Source of the DNA: Paracoccus sp. IB05
GTDB lineage: Bacteria; Pseudomonadota; Alphaproteobacteria; Rhodobacterales; Rhodobacteraceae
Assembly: GCF_016405985.1 (NCBI RefSeq)
Contig: NZ_JAEFCF010000006.1
Coordinates: forward strand, 1 to 64,000
DNA: 64,000 nucleotides
Direction: 5' to 3'
Position numbers and translations under genes: made by a program
Shown: positions 45,251 to 55,135 of the stretch, one piece after another
How the letters are laid out: each line of letters begins with the position of its first letter
Numbering within the stretch: position 1 is the stretch's first letter
Notes under the pieces: generated by a model
The model's database searches: none
Told to the model about the DNA's origin: nothing
Seen by the model: only the letters and a program-made list of their open reading frames with translations

Positions 45251-46282
45251 ATGCGCTGGCTGATCGGACTCGGTGTGGTATTCCTTACATTCTGGTGCGG
45301 CTGGTGGTTTGCCGGACGCTATGTGATCCTCAGCCAGACCGAACAGCTGATCGCGGATCAGCGTGCTTCGGGGGCGATGCTGGATCTGCCGGGCTTTGGC
45401 CTGACCGGGTTCCCGAGCCGCTTTGACCTTTCCACCGAGAGCATCGCTTACAGCGATCCTTCGGGAGGGCTCCGCTATCAGGGTGGCGCCGCCTATGCCT
45501 ATGCGATGACCTGGAAGCCCTGGCATCTGGTTTTCTGGCTGCCCGACAGCCAGGTGATCACCCTCGGGGATCAGGTGTTTCAGCTCGACGGCAGCAAGCT
45601 TCATGCGAGCCTGCGCGCCGCGCCTGCGCTGGATCTGCCGCTGGCGCTGGCGGCCTTCTCGGCCGAGACGCTGCGCGTAACCCAGGCCTCGGGCCTGTCG
45701 CTGGGCTTTGGTCCCTCCAGCCTGCGGATCGAGGCGGCAGACGCGCCGAACAGCTATCATCTCGGGGCGACCCTGACCGCGATCCGGCCGGATCCGGCGT
45801 TCCTTGCGGCGCTGACGGCGGTCGAGCTGCCCCAGGCGCCCGAAACCACGCTTCCTGCCCAGATCGACCGGTTCCACTTTAACTCCATCGTCACCCTGAC
45901 CGCACCGCTTGACCGTCATGCCGGTTCGACGAATCCGCAGGTGGTGTCGGTCGGGATCACCGATATCTCGCTGACCTGGGGCGAGCTGGAACTGGTGACC
46001 TCTGGCAATATCGCGCCCGACAGCGAGGGTTTTGCGGCCGGGACCGTCACGCTGACGGTCCGGGGATGGGAGCAGCTGCCACGCCTGTTGGTTGCGGCAG
46101 GCGTGATCGCGCCGAATATGGCCGGTTACCTGTCCGGCATGCTGCGTGGTATGGCCCAGCAGAATGCGGACACCCAGGAAGTCAGGATGGATCTGGTGCT
46201 GAAGGACGGGCTGATGAATTTCGGGCCACTGCCGCTGGGTCCGGCGCCGAAACTTGGCGCCCTGCCCACACCGCAGGGCTGA
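45251..46282 (+). CDS. DUF2125 protein, membrane-anchored
   Basis: The 343-residue protein has an N-terminal signal anchor (LIGLGVVFLTFWCGWWFAG), then a periplasmic part starting GFGLTGFPSRFDL near 50, which is the family hallmark. The middle has LSLGFGPSSLRIEA and YHLGATLTAI. The DUF2125 family is common in alphaproteobacteria and its role is unknown. The overall beta-rich composition suggests a lipid- or envelope-associated fold. GGGGG lies before the ATG. Confidence 0.87.
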   Translation: MRWLIGLGVVFLTFWCGWWFAGRYVILSQTEQLIADQRASGAMLDLPGFGLTGFPSRFDLSTESIAYSDPSGGLRYQGGAAYAYAMTWKPWHLVFWLPDSQVITLGDQVFQLDGSKLHASLRAAPALDLPLALAAFSAETLRVTQASGLSLGFGPSSLRIEAADAPNSYHLGATLTAIRPDPAFLAALTAVELPQAPETTLPAQIDRFHFNSIVTLTAPLDRHAGSTNPQVVSVGITDISLTWGELELVTSGNIAPDSEGFAAGTVTLTVRGWEQLPRLLVAAGVIAPNMAGYLSGMLRGMAQQNADTQEVRMDLVLKDGLMNFGPLPLGPAPKLGALPTPQG

Positions 46283-46314
46283 GAGACCCGGTCCCGCCTA
46301 TGAATTGGGGCGCC

Positions 46315-47592
46315 TCAGCGGCAATAGGCGCCGTTGCGATGGCTGGCGGTATCGAAATGCATATGGTCTTCGTGATAGCCGTCCGAGCCCGGGCCAAGCG
46401 TGGTGCCAAAGATACCGCAGGCGCCCTTATGGGCCTTGCGCATCGTCTGATCAAACCCGCCCAGCACCCGCGCAACCTTGCCTGAGGCAAGCCGGAGGCC
46501 CGAAATATCCACCGCCTTGCCGCGCCCATGTTCCGAGACCTTGGCGCCCTTTTTGTTGTTCCGGGGGCGGCAGACATAGTGACCGGCAATCTGCAATTCG
46601 GCGATCTGATTGCCATAGGCCGGTTGTGCGACACGCTCGACCCAGGTGTTCAGCGCCTTGGCGGTGCCGCAGTCGATGGTCACCGCCATCGACAGCCGGA
46701 CGCCTGAAACCGAAGTGACCCGGACCCCGTCCGACAGGCCGCAGCCCTGAACTTTCGAGGTGATCGGTGCGATTTTCTCGCCCTTGATCGCGGCGACGCC
46801 ACAGACCGAGCCTTTGACGGAGGCCGGCTCTTTCGATTTCTTCCTGCCCCTGACGGTGTCTTTCTCCGGCACCACCTTTGGCACGGTGGCCGATACAGCG
46901 ATTGGCGCCGAGGCCAGGCCGATGATTTTGGCCGGCCGCTGCTTTGGCCGCAGCGAGGTCATAAGCCCTGCGGCATTCGTCTCTGCCACCGGGGGGGCAG
47001 CAGCAGTTTCAGGGGCAGGGGCGGGTCTCGTCTGTGCCAGCTTTTCCACCGCCTTCGGGCGGGCTTTGGGGCGGGGGCCGGGGGGCGGAGCCGCCGCAGT
47101 TGCGACCACCGCAGTCGTCTCGGGGGCCGGTGACGACGCTGCTTTTGTCGCCGGGGCGACGCTCGCCGGGCCTGGGTTTGCGGTCGGTTGCGGTTGCGGC
47201 ATCGACGCCGGCAGCATCTCTCCGATCGACGGCAGATGGGGCGCGGCTTCGGCCATAACCGGCCCCATAACCGGCCCAGCGACCGGCCCTATGAGCGGCT
47301 CAGCGACCGAACTGGCAACCTTATTGGAGGAACTGAGCCGGATCACATCCAGCCGGGGATTGACGGGCGGCGCCGGGATCGCCGGTTCTGCCGCGGCCAA
47401 AGCGGGCGCGGGCAGGGCCGGACCAATCAGCGCGGGGACAGGGGTGGACAGATTCGCGGACCCCGCCGCAGGGGCGGAGACGGCAAGCACAGGGTTGGCC
47501 AAGGGGCGCGGCGAGCGTTTCATCGGCTCGGCGAAGGCCGGTGTCATTGCCAGCGGGAAAAGCAGCAAAAGGGCCGCAAACCTGGGCTTCAT
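46315..47592 (-). CDS. Extensin-family (LAS-type) peptidase, secreted
   Basis: The 425-residue protein has a signal peptide (RFAALLLLFPLAMTPAFA). A Pro/Ala-rich low-complexity region of about 200 residues follows, including 12-base tandem repeats encoding PVAGPVMGPVM. It ends in an extensin-like C-terminal domain: SVCGVAAIKGEKI, SEHGRGKAVDISGL with His/Asp metal ligands, and YHEDHMHFD. This is the D,D-carboxypeptidase-like (LAS) zinc site. It probably trims peptidoglycan. I chose the ATG at 47592 (GGAGGGGAG upstream). The low-complexity linker is probably surface-exposed. Confidence 0.87.
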   Translation of the reverse strand: MKPRFAALLLLFPLAMTPAFAEPMKRSPRPLANPVLAVSAPAAGSANLSTPVPALIGPALPAPALAAAEPAIPAPPVNPRLDVIRLSSSNKVASSVAEPLIGPVAGPVMGPVMAEAAPHLPSIGEMLPASMPQPQPTANPGPASVAPATKAASSPAPETTAVVATAAAPPPGPRPKARPKAVEKLAQTRPAPAPETAAAPPVAETNAAGLMTSLRPKQRPAKIIGLASAPIAVSATVPKVVPEKDTVRGRKKSKEPASVKGSVCGVAAIKGEKIAPITSKVQGCGLSDGVRVTSVSGVRLSMAVTIDCGTAKALNTWVERVAQPAYGNQIAELQIAGHYVCRPRNNKKGAKVSEHGRGKAVDISGLRLASGKVARVLGGFDQTMRKAHKGACGIFGTTLGPGSDGYHEDHMHFDTASHRNGAYCR

Positions 47593-47641
47593 CGCAATCT
47601 CCCCTCCGAACGGAACCGTCTGTGCCCCCGCAGGATGGCGG

Positions 47642-48667
47642 TCAGGTTCCGGCCCTGTCCGGCGCGTCACTCTCCACCGGGCCAGCCTCGGTCAGACTGG
47701 CATCCGCCGAACCGGTCTCATCGCCCTTATGGCGCGCGGCCCGTCCGAAATCCGGTGCCGAAGTATCCTGACCTGCCTCGATGATGCCACGCCGGATTTC
47801 ACGGGTGCGGGAGAAATAGGCGTGAAGCTGCTCACCCTCGCCCATGCGGATCTGGCGCTGAAGCATGAACAGCTCTTCGGTAAAGCGCCCGAGGATATCG
47901 AGCACCGCTTCCTTATTGGTCAGGAAGACATCGCGCCACATGGTCGGGTCCGAGGCCGCGATCCGGGTAAAGTCGCGAAAACCGGAGGCGGAATATTTGA
48001 TCACCTCTTCCTGGGTGACACGGCTGAGATGGTCCGCCACGCCCACCATGGTGAAGGCGATCAGATGCGGCGTATGCGAGACGACGGCCAGCACAAGATC
48101 ATGGCGCTTCGGCTCCATCTCATCGACATTGGCGCCGATGGCCTCGAGCAGCGCGCGCAACCGTGCCAGCGGGCCGGGCGCCTGGCCTTCCAGCGGCGTG
48201 AGCAGCCACCAGCGGTTTTCAAACAGCGTCGCGAAACCGGACCGGGGCCCGGAATATTCGGTTCCCGCCAGCGGATGGCCGGGGATGAAATGCACGCCCG
48301 CAGGGATATGCGGCTGAACTGCCTCGATCACCGCCTCTTTGACCGAGCCGACATCGGTAACCACCGCGCCCGGCTTCAGATGCGGCGCGATCTCGGCCGC
48401 GATCTCGCCCATGACACCCACCGGGACCGCAAGCACCACCAGATCGGCGCCCGCGACAGCCTCTGCCGCGCTGTCCGTCACCCGGTCGCAAAACAGCTCC
48501 AGCGCGATGGCGCGGGTTTCGGCGGAACGGGCATAGCCGGTGATCTCGTCGCAAAGCCCCTTCGCCCGCAGCGCATGCGCCATAGAGGAGGCGATCAGCC
48601 CCAGCCCGATCAATGCAATGCGCGGAAAAGCGGCGCGCGAAGACCCGACCGGCGCGCCTGCGCTCAT
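47642..48667 (-). CDS. tyrC: Prephenate/arogenate dehydrogenase
   Basis: The 341-residue protein begins with the NAD-binding [17 protein letters not shown] near 17. It then carries [24 protein letters not shown] and [15 protein letters not shown], the last with the catalytic His of prephenate dehydrogenases. It oxidises and decarboxylates prephenate or arogenate toward tyrosine. Its ATG (48667) overlaps the hisC stop by 4 bases, so the two are coupled. A HisC-type aminotransferase beside it supports a combined Tyr/Phe-His role. Confidence 0.9.
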   Translation of the reverse strand: MSAGAPVGSSRAAFPRIALIGLGLIASSMAHALRAKGLCDEITGYARSAETRAIALELFCDRVTDSAAEAVAGADLVVLAVPVGVMGEIAAEIAPHLKPGAVVTDVGSVKEAVIEAVQPHIPAGVHFIPGHPLAGTEYSGPRSGFATLFENRWWLLTPLEGQAPGPLARLRALLEAIGANVDEMEPKRHDLVLAVVSHTPHLIAFTMVGVADHLSRVTQEEVIKYSASGFRDFTRIAASDPTMWRDVFLTNKEAVLDILGRFTEELFMLQRQIRMGEGEQLHAYFSRTREIRRGIIEAGQDTSAPDFGRAARHKGDETGSADASLTEAGPVESDAPDRAGT

Positions 48668-49749
48668 TTCTGCGCCTTGAACTGGTTCACCGCATGGGCC
48701 ACGCGGCGACAGCTGGCCTCGTCGCCCACGGTGATGCGCAGGCAATTGGGCAGTTTATAGCCCGAGACCCGGCGCACGATCAGGCCTTCCTTTTGCAGCC
48801 AGGCGTCACAGGCCTCGGCCTCATCCGCGCTGGCGAATCGCGCAAGGATGAAATTCGCGGCGGAAACATCGGATGGCACCCCCGCCTCGGCCAGGGCACC
48901 GGCAAGCCAGGCCCGCATCCGGGTGTTTTCGCTGCGCGACTTTGCCACCCAGTCCTGATCGCGGACAGCGGCCTCGGCAGCCTCAAGCTGCGCGGTCGAG
49001 AGGTTGAAAGGCTGACGGATGCGGTTCAGCACATCGATGATATGTTTCGGCCCATAGCCCCAGCCGACCCGCAAGCCGCCAAGGCCGTAAATCTTCGAGA
49101 AGGTGCGGGTCATCACCACATTCGAGCGCGCTTCGATCAGCGCGCGGCCGCCGTCAAATTCCTCGACATATTCGGCATAGGCGCCGTCAAGCACCAGGAT
49201 CGCCCTTGCCGGAAGGCCGGCAGCCAGCCGTGCGACCTCGGCGGGCGCGATCATCGTGCCGGTCGGATTGTTCGGATTTGCGATAAAAACCAGTTTGGTA
49301 CGCGGCCCGCATTCCCGCAGGATCGCATCCACATCGGTCATACGCTCGCGTTCCGGCACCTCGACCGGGGTGGCCCCGGCCGCAAGCGCGCAGATGCGGT
49401 ACATGAGGAAACCATGTTCGGTAAAGATCACCTCATCGCGCGGGCCGGCATAGGCCTGAACCAGCAGATTGATGATCTCATCCGACCCCGCGCCGCAGAT
49501 CACCCGGGCGGCATCAAGGCCATGGACTTCGGCAATCGCGGTCCGCAGCGCCGCATGATCGGTCGAGGGATAGCGGTTCAGCGTATGCACCGCCCGCTGA
49601 AACGCGTCCTTGGCCCGGTCGGGCGCGCCGAAGGGGTTCTCATTCGACGAGAGCTTTACGGCATTTGCCACACCCGCAACCGAAGCCTTACCGCCCTCAT
49701 AAAGGGCGATATCGAGGATTCCCGGTTGCGGAATGATCGCTTCGGACAT
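48664..49749 (-). CDS. hisC: Histidinol-phosphate/aromatic aminotransferase
   Basis: The 361-residue PLP enzyme shows [12 protein letters not shown] near 30. [13 protein letters not shown] and [15 protein letters not shown] are present, and the PLP Lys lies in [18 protein letters not shown] near 220. It transaminates histidinol phosphate; homologues in this position next to a prephenate dehydrogenase also act on aromatic amino-acid precursors. AGGAGGGAC lies upstream of the ATG. It is the first gene of an operon with tyrC. Confidence 0.93.
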   Translation of the reverse strand: MSEAIIPQPGILDIALYEGGKASVAGVANAVKLSSNENPFGAPDRAKDAFQRAVHTLNRYPSTDHAALRTAIAEVHGLDAARVICGAGSDEIINLLVQAYAGPRDEVIFTEHGFLMYRICALAAGATPVEVPERERMTDVDAILRECGPRTKLVFIANPNNPTGTMIAPAEVARLAAGLPARAILVLDGAYAEYVEEFDGGRALIEARSNVVMTRTFSKIYGLGGLRVGWGYGPKHIIDVLNRIRQPFNLSTAQLEAAEAAVRDQDWVAKSRSENTRMRAWLAGALAEAGVPSDVSAANFILARFASADEAEACDAWLQKEGLIVRRVSGYKLPNCLRITVGDEASCRRVAHAVNQFKAQK

Positions 49750-49813
49750 CTGTCCCTCCTGCTGTCGTCCGGGTTCTAGCCTCAGGCCGGACGCAAAGCC
49801 AGAGGCGAGATGC

Positions 49814-50344
49814 TTATTTCCGGCTGGAATAGGATTTGGCCTGGAACCAGTCCATCAGCGCCATGAGGACACCCGAGACCACGAAAGTCACATGGATGAC
49901 GACCATCCAGTAGAGATCGGTCGGGTTGAGCGGCTTGGCATCGCCGATTTCCATGAAGCGCTTGAGCAGCGAGATGCCCGAGATCGCGACGATCGAGGCG
50001 ATCAGCTTCATCTTGAGCCCGCCGAAATCGACCTTGCCCATCCAGCCGGGCCGGTCCTCGCTGTCGACATCAAGGCGCGAGACGAAATTCTCATAGCCGG
50101 AAAACATCACGATCAGCACCAGATTGGCGGCGAGGGTGAGGTCGATCAGGGTCAGCGCGACAAGGATGACGTCTTCTGAGTTCATCGTCATCAGCTTGGG
50201 GAAATAATAGACAATGTCGCGACCAAAGATGAAGACCAGCATGATCAGGCTGACCACCAGGCCCAGATACATCGGCGCCATCAGCCACCGGCTGCCGAAA
50301 AGCGTCTTCTCGAAAGCCTTCTCGATGGAATTCGGGGCGGTCAT
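49814..50344 (-). CDS. UPF0114/TIGR00645 membrane protein
   Basis: The 176-residue protein has four predicted membrane helices. The family blocks [18 protein letters not shown] (near 16), [20 protein letters not shown] (near 65) and [16 protein letters not shown] are present. The UPF0114 (YqhA) family has no known function. I chose the ATG at 50344, with AGGAG nine bases upstream; the 206-codon frame extends through non-coding sequence. It stands alone between hisC and a family B repeat. Confidence 0.88.
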   Translation of the reverse strand: MTAPNSIEKAFEKTLFGSRWLMAPMYLGLVVSLIMLVFIFGRDIVYYFPKLMTMNSEDVILVALTLIDLTLAANLVLIVMFSGYENFVSRLDVDSEDRPGWMGKVDFGGLKMKLIASIVAISGISLLKRFMEIGDAKPLNPTDLYWMVVIHVTFVVSGVLMALMDWFQAKSYSSRK

Positions 50345-50481
50345 AGGGCGGAAACTCCTGTTTGCACCCGGGCTTCTTAGCGGGGCTTTGCGTAAAGAAA
50401 AGCACAAAGCGGCCGACCAAGCGAACTGTCGCAACCGCGCAGGGGGCGCTGCCCCCGACCGCCATTCCGGCGGCCTCCCCC

Positions 50482-50535
50482 GGGATATTTAAGGACAGAA
50501 AATGAACAGATCTGTTTTCTGTCCTTAAATATCCC
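50482..50535. repeat. Dispersed palindromic repeat, family B, copy 3
   Basis: GGGATATTTAAGGACAGAAA (50482 on) pairs with TTTTCTGTCCTTAAATATCC around a short loop. An AGGGGGCGCTGCCCCCG hairpin precedes it (about 50441-50457) and CCGCCGGAGGC follows. It separates the UPF0114 gene from rpsD. Confidence 0.93.
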
Positions 50536-50587
50536 CGCCGGAGGCACAGGCAGTCAGCCAAAGGCGCGCCAGCCGCGCTTTTGCGCA

Positions 50588-50617
50588 AAAGAAAAGGCCG
50601 CACAAACAGCGCGGCCT
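50588..50617 (-). terminator. rpsD terminator
   Basis: AGGCCGC (50595-50601) pairs with GCGGCCT (50611-50617). On the minus strand the stem is followed by TTTTCTTTT. It lies 26 bases after the rpsD stop. Confidence 0.8.
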
Positions 50618-50642
50618 CTCCGAAAACGATGATCTGGTGGGA

Positions 50643-51263
50643 TCAGTTCTTAGCGTAATATTCGACGACCAGGTTCGGCTCCATGACGACCGGATAGGGC
50701 ACGTCGGAAAGGCCAGGGGTGCGGACCAGTTTCGCGGTCAGCTTCTGATTGTCGACTTCGACGTAATCCGGAACGTCACGCTCGCTCAGAGCGATGGCTT
50801 CGGCAATGATCGCGAGCTGGCGCGATTTTTCACGCACCGAGACCACATCGCCTTCACGCAGGCGGTAGGACGCGATGTTCACCGGCTTGCCGTTCACCAG
50901 CACATGGCCGTGGTTCACGAACTGACGGGCTGCGAAGATGGTCGCAACGAATTTTGCGCGGTAGACCAGCGCGTCGAGGCGGCGCTCGAGCAGGCCCACG
51001 AGGTTCTCGCCGGTGTCGCCGGTGACGCGCTCGGCTTCACCATAGATGCGGCGGAATTGCTTTTCGGTCAGGTCGCCATAGTAGCCTTTCAGCTTCTGCT
51101 TGGCGCGCAGCTGGGTGCCGAAGTCCGACAGCTTGCCCTTGCGGCGCTGGCCGTGCTGGCCGGGGCCGTATTCACGCTTGTTGAGCGGCGACTTGGCGCG
51201 GCCCCAGATATTCTCGCCCATACGGCGGTCGATTTTATGTTTGGCAGCGGTCCGTTTGGTCAC
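50643..51263 (-). CDS. rpsD: 30S ribosomal protein S4
   Basis: The 206-residue protein is a complete S4: [20 protein letters not shown] at the start, [13 protein letters not shown], then [15 protein letters not shown], and the S4 RNA-binding domain with [19 protein letters not shown]. It is an early 16S rRNA binder and assembly factor. It starts at a GTG (51263) with AAGGAG seven bases upstream. It is transcribed alone here, with its own terminator. Confidence 0.98.
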   Translation of the reverse strand: MTKRTAAKHKIDRRMGENIWGRAKSPLNKREYGPGQHGQRRKGKLSDFGTQLRAKQKLKGYYGDLTEKQFRRIYGEAERVTGDTGENLVGLLERRLDALVYRAKFVATIFAARQFVNHGHVLVNGKPVNIASYRLREGDVVSVREKSRQLAIIAEAIALSERDVPDYVEVDNQKLTAKLVRTPGLSDVPYPVVMEPNLVVEYYAKN

Positions 51264-51487
51264 GCTGATCTCCTTCGGTTATCGCCCGTTGCCGGGCCTG
51301 GGAAGGGCGTTGTCCTTTCCCCCTTTTCCTTGCGGATGCCTTGCGACGGGGGCGACAGGGTCTTTCTTGCGAAAGCCACCAACACCAATGAAAAGCCCCG
51401 GGCGTTAACCCGGGAGCGTGGCGGGCTTATACATCCCGTGATGGGGGAGTCAAGCGCGCGGCTGCCGCGTTTTCAGCATCCCGTCTC

Positions 51488-52600
51488 TCAGCCGCGCGCC
51501 TCATGGAGAAACAGCGCCGCTTCGGCCGGCGTCAGGCCGCGGCGGGCAAACCCGCCATAGCGCATCGGATCCTCTGCGATCCCCGGCAGCAGCGCAGAAA
51601 GGCTGCGATAGTCACTGTGGCCGAGCCCCGCCGGTTCAGCCTCTCCGGGATGGAAACTGTCAGCGCCCAGACCATTGGCAAAGAGGACCTCATGCCGGCC
51701 AAGCAAGATATGGTGGTAGGTCACCTCGCGCAACGCGAGATCTGCGCGGATGCGGTGATCGTCGACCAGGTCGCCGGCCCTGACCAGCACCTCGTCGCAA
51801 TTAAACAGCGCCCGCGCCACCCGGCCCTGCATCAGGATACGGTGCGACGGAGAGACCAGCAGATCGCCGTCAGGCCGGCCTTCGCCAAAGCCCCCCTCTC
51901 CGAGAGCGCCATCGCAGATCCGGATCGGCCGCAGATGCGGCATGGCATGCAACCGTGCGCCCGACATATGGCGCTGCCCGGTCCAGATTACCTCCTGCGC
52001 GCCATTGTCGCGGGTGATCACCAGATCGCCGGGACGCAGGGTCTCAACCGCGACCTGGCCCGAGGGCGTCAGGATACGCGTGCCGCCGGTAAAACAGATC
52101 ACGCCCGCCCTTGCGCGGGTGGTTTCCAGCGAGACACGGCTGCGCACCAGCCAGAGGTCACGATCCTTCGGCGGCATCGCACCCGCAAAGGCCAGGAGCC
52201 AGCCCGCCGGATCGGCCGGCGACAGATCGCTCTGACCCTGCAGCACGGTGGCCGTCCAGCACCTGACGCCATCGGTAACGACGAAGCACTGCCCCGCAAG
52301 ACCGGGCTCGTCCGATGCCTCGGCCCCGTGCAGGGCGGCGCGCAGCGCCCGGACCGGTCCGGGCACCGCCGGCAGTCCCGTGAGCCGCCCGACAATGCGG
52401 GAGGCGCGCTGTCTGATTTCGGCCATCCCCAGGGCGTCTTCCAAAAGCAGGATGTCGCGCGGCGCGTCCACACGCATCGCGTCCCCCGACCAGCGCCATG
52501 AGACCCCGGCCGTCATCAGCACCGGCAAGGCCGGTTGATCGCCATCTGCTTCCGTCTGTGCCCAGGAAATGACGAACGTAGCCCGTGAGCCCGTTGTCAT
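51488..52600 (-). CDS. Hint-domain (hedgehog/intein-like) protein
   Basis: The 370-residue protein has an unknown N-terminal part (about 1-165) and a C-terminal Hint_2 domain. The latter starts with ICFTGGTRILTPSG (near 167) and VETLRPGDLVITRDNG, followed by DLLVSPSHRILMQG and HHILLGRHEVLFANG. In Rhodobacterales such Hint proteins are common, often in many copies. The Cys at the domain start and the SxH motif (near 255) are the residues used in autocatalytic cleavage. No signal peptide. Function unknown. Confidence 0.85.
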   Translation of the reverse strand: MTTGSRATFVISWAQTEADGDQPALPVLMTAGVSWRWSGDAMRVDAPRDILLLEDALGMAEIRQRASRIVGRLTGLPAVPGPVRALRAALHGAEASDEPGLAGQCFVVTDGVRCWTATVLQGQSDLSPADPAGWLLAFAGAMPPKDRDLWLVRSRVSLETTRARAGVICFTGGTRILTPSGQVAVETLRPGDLVITRDNGAQEVIWTGQRHMSGARLHAMPHLRPIRICDGALGEGGFGEGRPDGDLLVSPSHRILMQGRVARALFNCDEVLVRAGDLVDDHRIRADLALREVTYHHILLGRHEVLFANGLGADSFHPGEAEPAGLGHSDYRSLSALLPGIAEDPMRYGGFARRGLTPAEAALFLHEARG

Positions 52601-52773
52601 GCCTGTCTGCCTGCTCGTTCTTTTGTTTTATGGCAACAGGATAGCAGGGCGCGAATCGTCACGCTACAGAAATCTGACGGTCAGTTTTGGGCAGGAACGG
52701 CGCGCGGAATCGGGTCAGGCGCCCCTGGCCTGCGCCCGGCCTGGCCTGCGCCCGGCTTCTTGCCTGACCAAAG

Positions 52774-53331
52774 TCACGCGCGGCCCGCAACCGGCGAAAG
52801 CGTCAGCGGGTCAATCCCGTTCATCCGCATCGCCCGCCCCCATTTGCCGCCATCGACCGGGTCGAAGATCAGCTCTGGCCCGGCCTCGGCAATCAGCCAG
52901 TCATTCCGGAGGATCTCGCTTTCCAGCTGCCCCGCGCCCCAGCCCGCATAGCCAAGCGCCAGCAGCGCCTGCTCCGGCCCGGCACCGCGCGCCAGCGCCT
53001 CGAGGATGTCGAGCGACACCGACAGGCGCAGGCCGCCCGGCAGCTCCATCACCGGGGTCTCACCACCCTGCCAGTCGGGCGAATGCAGCACGAAGCCGCG
53101 TCCGCGCTCGACCGGCCCGCCCTGGCGGACCGAGATGGGCCGGGCCGATGCCGTGGGCGCAATGCCCAGATGTTTCAGCAGGTTATGGAAATCCAGATCT
53201 GCCGAGGGCTTGTTGATGATCAGCCCCATCGCGCTCTCTGGCCCATGGGCGCAGATCAGCACGACCGAATGCGCGAAGCCGGGGTCTTGCATCCCCGGCA
53301 TGGCGATCAGAACCTTGCCTGCAAGTTCCAT
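52774..53331 (-). CDS. YqgE/AlgH family protein
   Basis: The 185-residue protein matches UPF0301 over its full length: LAGKVLIAMPGMQDPGFAHS at the start, HGPESAMGLIINKPSADL near 30, VRQGGPVERGRGFVLHS near 67, and LLALGYAGWGAGQLESEI near 125. The molecular role is not settled, although the family was linked to alginate regulation in Pseudomonas. GGAGGTG precedes the ATG. It is divergent from a DsbD-domain gene, and such pairing is common in this family of bacteria. Confidence 0.92.
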   Translation of the reverse strand: MELAGKVLIAMPGMQDPGFAHSVVLICAHGPESAMGLIINKPSADLDFHNLLKHLGIAPTASARPISVRQGGPVERGRGFVLHSPDWQGGETPVMELPGGLRLSVSLDILEALARGAGPEQALLALGYAGWGAGQLESEILRNDWLIAEAGPELIFDPVDGGKWGRAMRMNGIDPLTLSPVAGRA

Positions 53332-53547
53332 GGCACACCTCCGTCCTTAAGGATGGGGTGCAAAGCGCCGCCGCTCAAGGGAAAGCACGGGTCCGGGCTG
53401 TAAATTCCGCAGGAGCAGGGCAGCGGCGGTCAGGACATCCCGCACTTGTGGCATCCCGGTCGCTGACTGCGGCGCTTTGGCCACAGACACGGTGTCGTCG
53501 CCAGGTTGTGATTTCACACCGCCCGGCCACCGCCTATTTTGGGCGCC

Positions 53548-54378
53548 ATGACCAGGAAACTCCCTTTCGCGCTTGCCGCCGCCTGCCTTGCTGCCCTGCC
53601 CTTTGCGGCCATGCCCATTGCGGCACTGGCGCGCGATACGTCGCAGGACCAGGTTCTGAAGGCTTCGGTTCTTGATGGCTGGACCACGGCCCAGGGCACC
53701 CGCATGGCGGCGCTGCGGCTTGATCTCGCGCCTGGATGGAAGACCTATTGGCGCAGCCCCGGCTCGGCTGGCATCCCGCCGCAATTCGACTGGTCCGGGT
53801 CAGAGAACCTGAAATCGGTTCGCATCCACTGGCCCGCGCCCAGCGTGTTCCATACCAACGGCATGCAATCCATTGGCTATAAAGAGCAGCTGGTCCTGCC
53901 GGTCGAGCTTATCCCGAAAGACCCGACCCGCCCGATCCGGCTTGACGTGTCCGTTGATATGGGCATCTGCCGCGACATCTGCCTGCCTGCCGAAGTCGAG
54001 CTGAATGCCGGGCTGATGATGCCCGGCACGCGCGACCCGCTGATCGACGCGGCGCTGGCGCGACAGCCGAAGACCGGCAAAGAGGCCGGGCTCTCCTCCA
54101 TCACCTGTGCGGTGGAGCCGATCGCGGATGGGCTGCGCCTGACCGCCTCGATCGCCGTGCCCGTACAGGGCAAGGCCGAGACCGTCGCCATCGAGACCAC
54201 CGACCGGACGGTCTGGGTGTCAGAGGCGGTCAGTTCGCGCCAGGGCAAGGTGTTGACGGCCGTGGCCGATCTGGTGCCGCCCACCGGTCAGCCCTTCGCA
54301 CTTGACCGCTCGGGCGTCACTGTCACCGTCATCTCCGACAGCGGCGCGGTCGAGCTGCGCGGCTGCCCCGGCGGCTAA
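53548..54378 (+). CDS. Stand-alone DsbD N-domain protein, secreted
   Basis: The 276-residue protein has a signal peptide (LPFALAAACLAALPFAAM) and then one DsbD alpha-like Ig domain: RLDLAPGWKTYWRSPGSAG near 50, FHTNGMQSIGYKEQLVLP near 93, and DMGICRDICLPAEVEL near 128 with the two redox cysteines (C-x3-C). The membrane and thioredoxin parts of full DsbD are absent. It may pass reducing power in the periplasm from a CcdA-type transporter, which is inference. A TTG three codons upstream is possible but less likely. Confidence 0.83.
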   Translation: MTRKLPFALAAACLAALPFAAMPIAALARDTSQDQVLKASVLDGWTTAQGTRMAALRLDLAPGWKTYWRSPGSAGIPPQFDWSGSENLKSVRIHWPAPSVFHTNGMQSIGYKEQLVLPVELIPKDPTRPIRLDVSVDMGICRDICLPAEVELNAGLMMPGTRDPLIDAALARQPKTGKEAGLSSITCAVEPIADGLRLTASIAVPVQGKAETVAIETTDRTVWVSEAVSSRQGKVLTAVADLVPPTGQPFALDRSGVTVTVISDSGAVELRGCPGG

Positions 54379-54465
54379 AGGCCGCCCTTTCCCTCATCTG
54401 CGGCCAGGCATGCGCCGCAGTGACAGGGCTTGCGCCGGTTCTGTATGCGAGGTTCCTTTGCCGCC

Positions 54466-55008
54466 ATGACCCGTTTTCCGCGCCTCACCGCCCTTTTGCT
54501 TTCCGCGCTGCTCAGCCTCCCGTCGGCGCTGCGGGCCGAGACCATTGCCGCGCCGCAGCTGTCGGACAGGGTTGCTGCGGTGGAATGGGGCATTTTCTGC
54601 GCCCTGAAAGCGATGGACCGCGCCCCTGCCCCCGACACGATTGCCGGCTGGCTGCATGTGCCGCGCGACCGGATCGAATTTCACTGGCCCGATGAAAATG
54701 TGGTCCCCGCAAGCATCGGCCTCGCCTTCGGCATCCGCGTGATCGCCGCCCCGGGCGAGGTGACCGCCAATGCCGAGGCCCGCATTTATCGCCCCGGCCG
54801 TGCAAGGCCCGAGACCTGGGTCACCTCGATCACCGATTCGGGCGAAGTGAACAGCTTTTTCCGCTTTGACGAAGAGGACGAGCTGATCCCGGGCATCTGG
54901 GCTTTCGAAGCCTGGGATCAGGGCACGCGGCTTTACCGCGTCGAATTCGAGGTGGTCCCCGCCGCGGCGCGCCCGGATATCGCGAATGCCTGCGGTGCAA
55001 CCTCGTGA
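54466..55008 (+). CDS. DUF3859 protein, secreted
   Basis: The 180-residue protein has a signal peptide (LTALLLSALLSLPSALRA). The mature part contains VEWGIFCALKAMDRAPAPDT and VPASIGLAFGIRV, and ends with TRLYRVEFEVVP. This is the pattern of the DUF3859 family in Rhodobacterales, of unknown function. Two cysteines are present (FCA and NACG). I start at the ATG at 54466, the first residue of the signal peptide; earlier in-frame ATG (54445) and TTG (54430) codons are possible. Confidence 0.8.
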   Translation: MTRFPRLTALLLSALLSLPSALRAETIAAPQLSDRVAAVEWGIFCALKAMDRAPAPDTIAGWLHVPRDRIEFHWPDENVVPASIGLAFGIRVIAAPGEVTANAEARIYRPGRARPETWVTSITDSGEVNSFFRFDEEDELIPGIWAFEAWDQGTRLYRVEFEVVPAAARPDIANACGATS

Positions 55009-55135
55009 CAGATTTCATCACGACATTTTAGAACCTGCTACAGCTTCACGACGAAATGATATTGCGCTGCGACTGCGAAGGCGCTAGGGATTCGGGCGAA
55101 ACCGGACCTCATCCCAGCCAGTATCGGAGCCAGTC

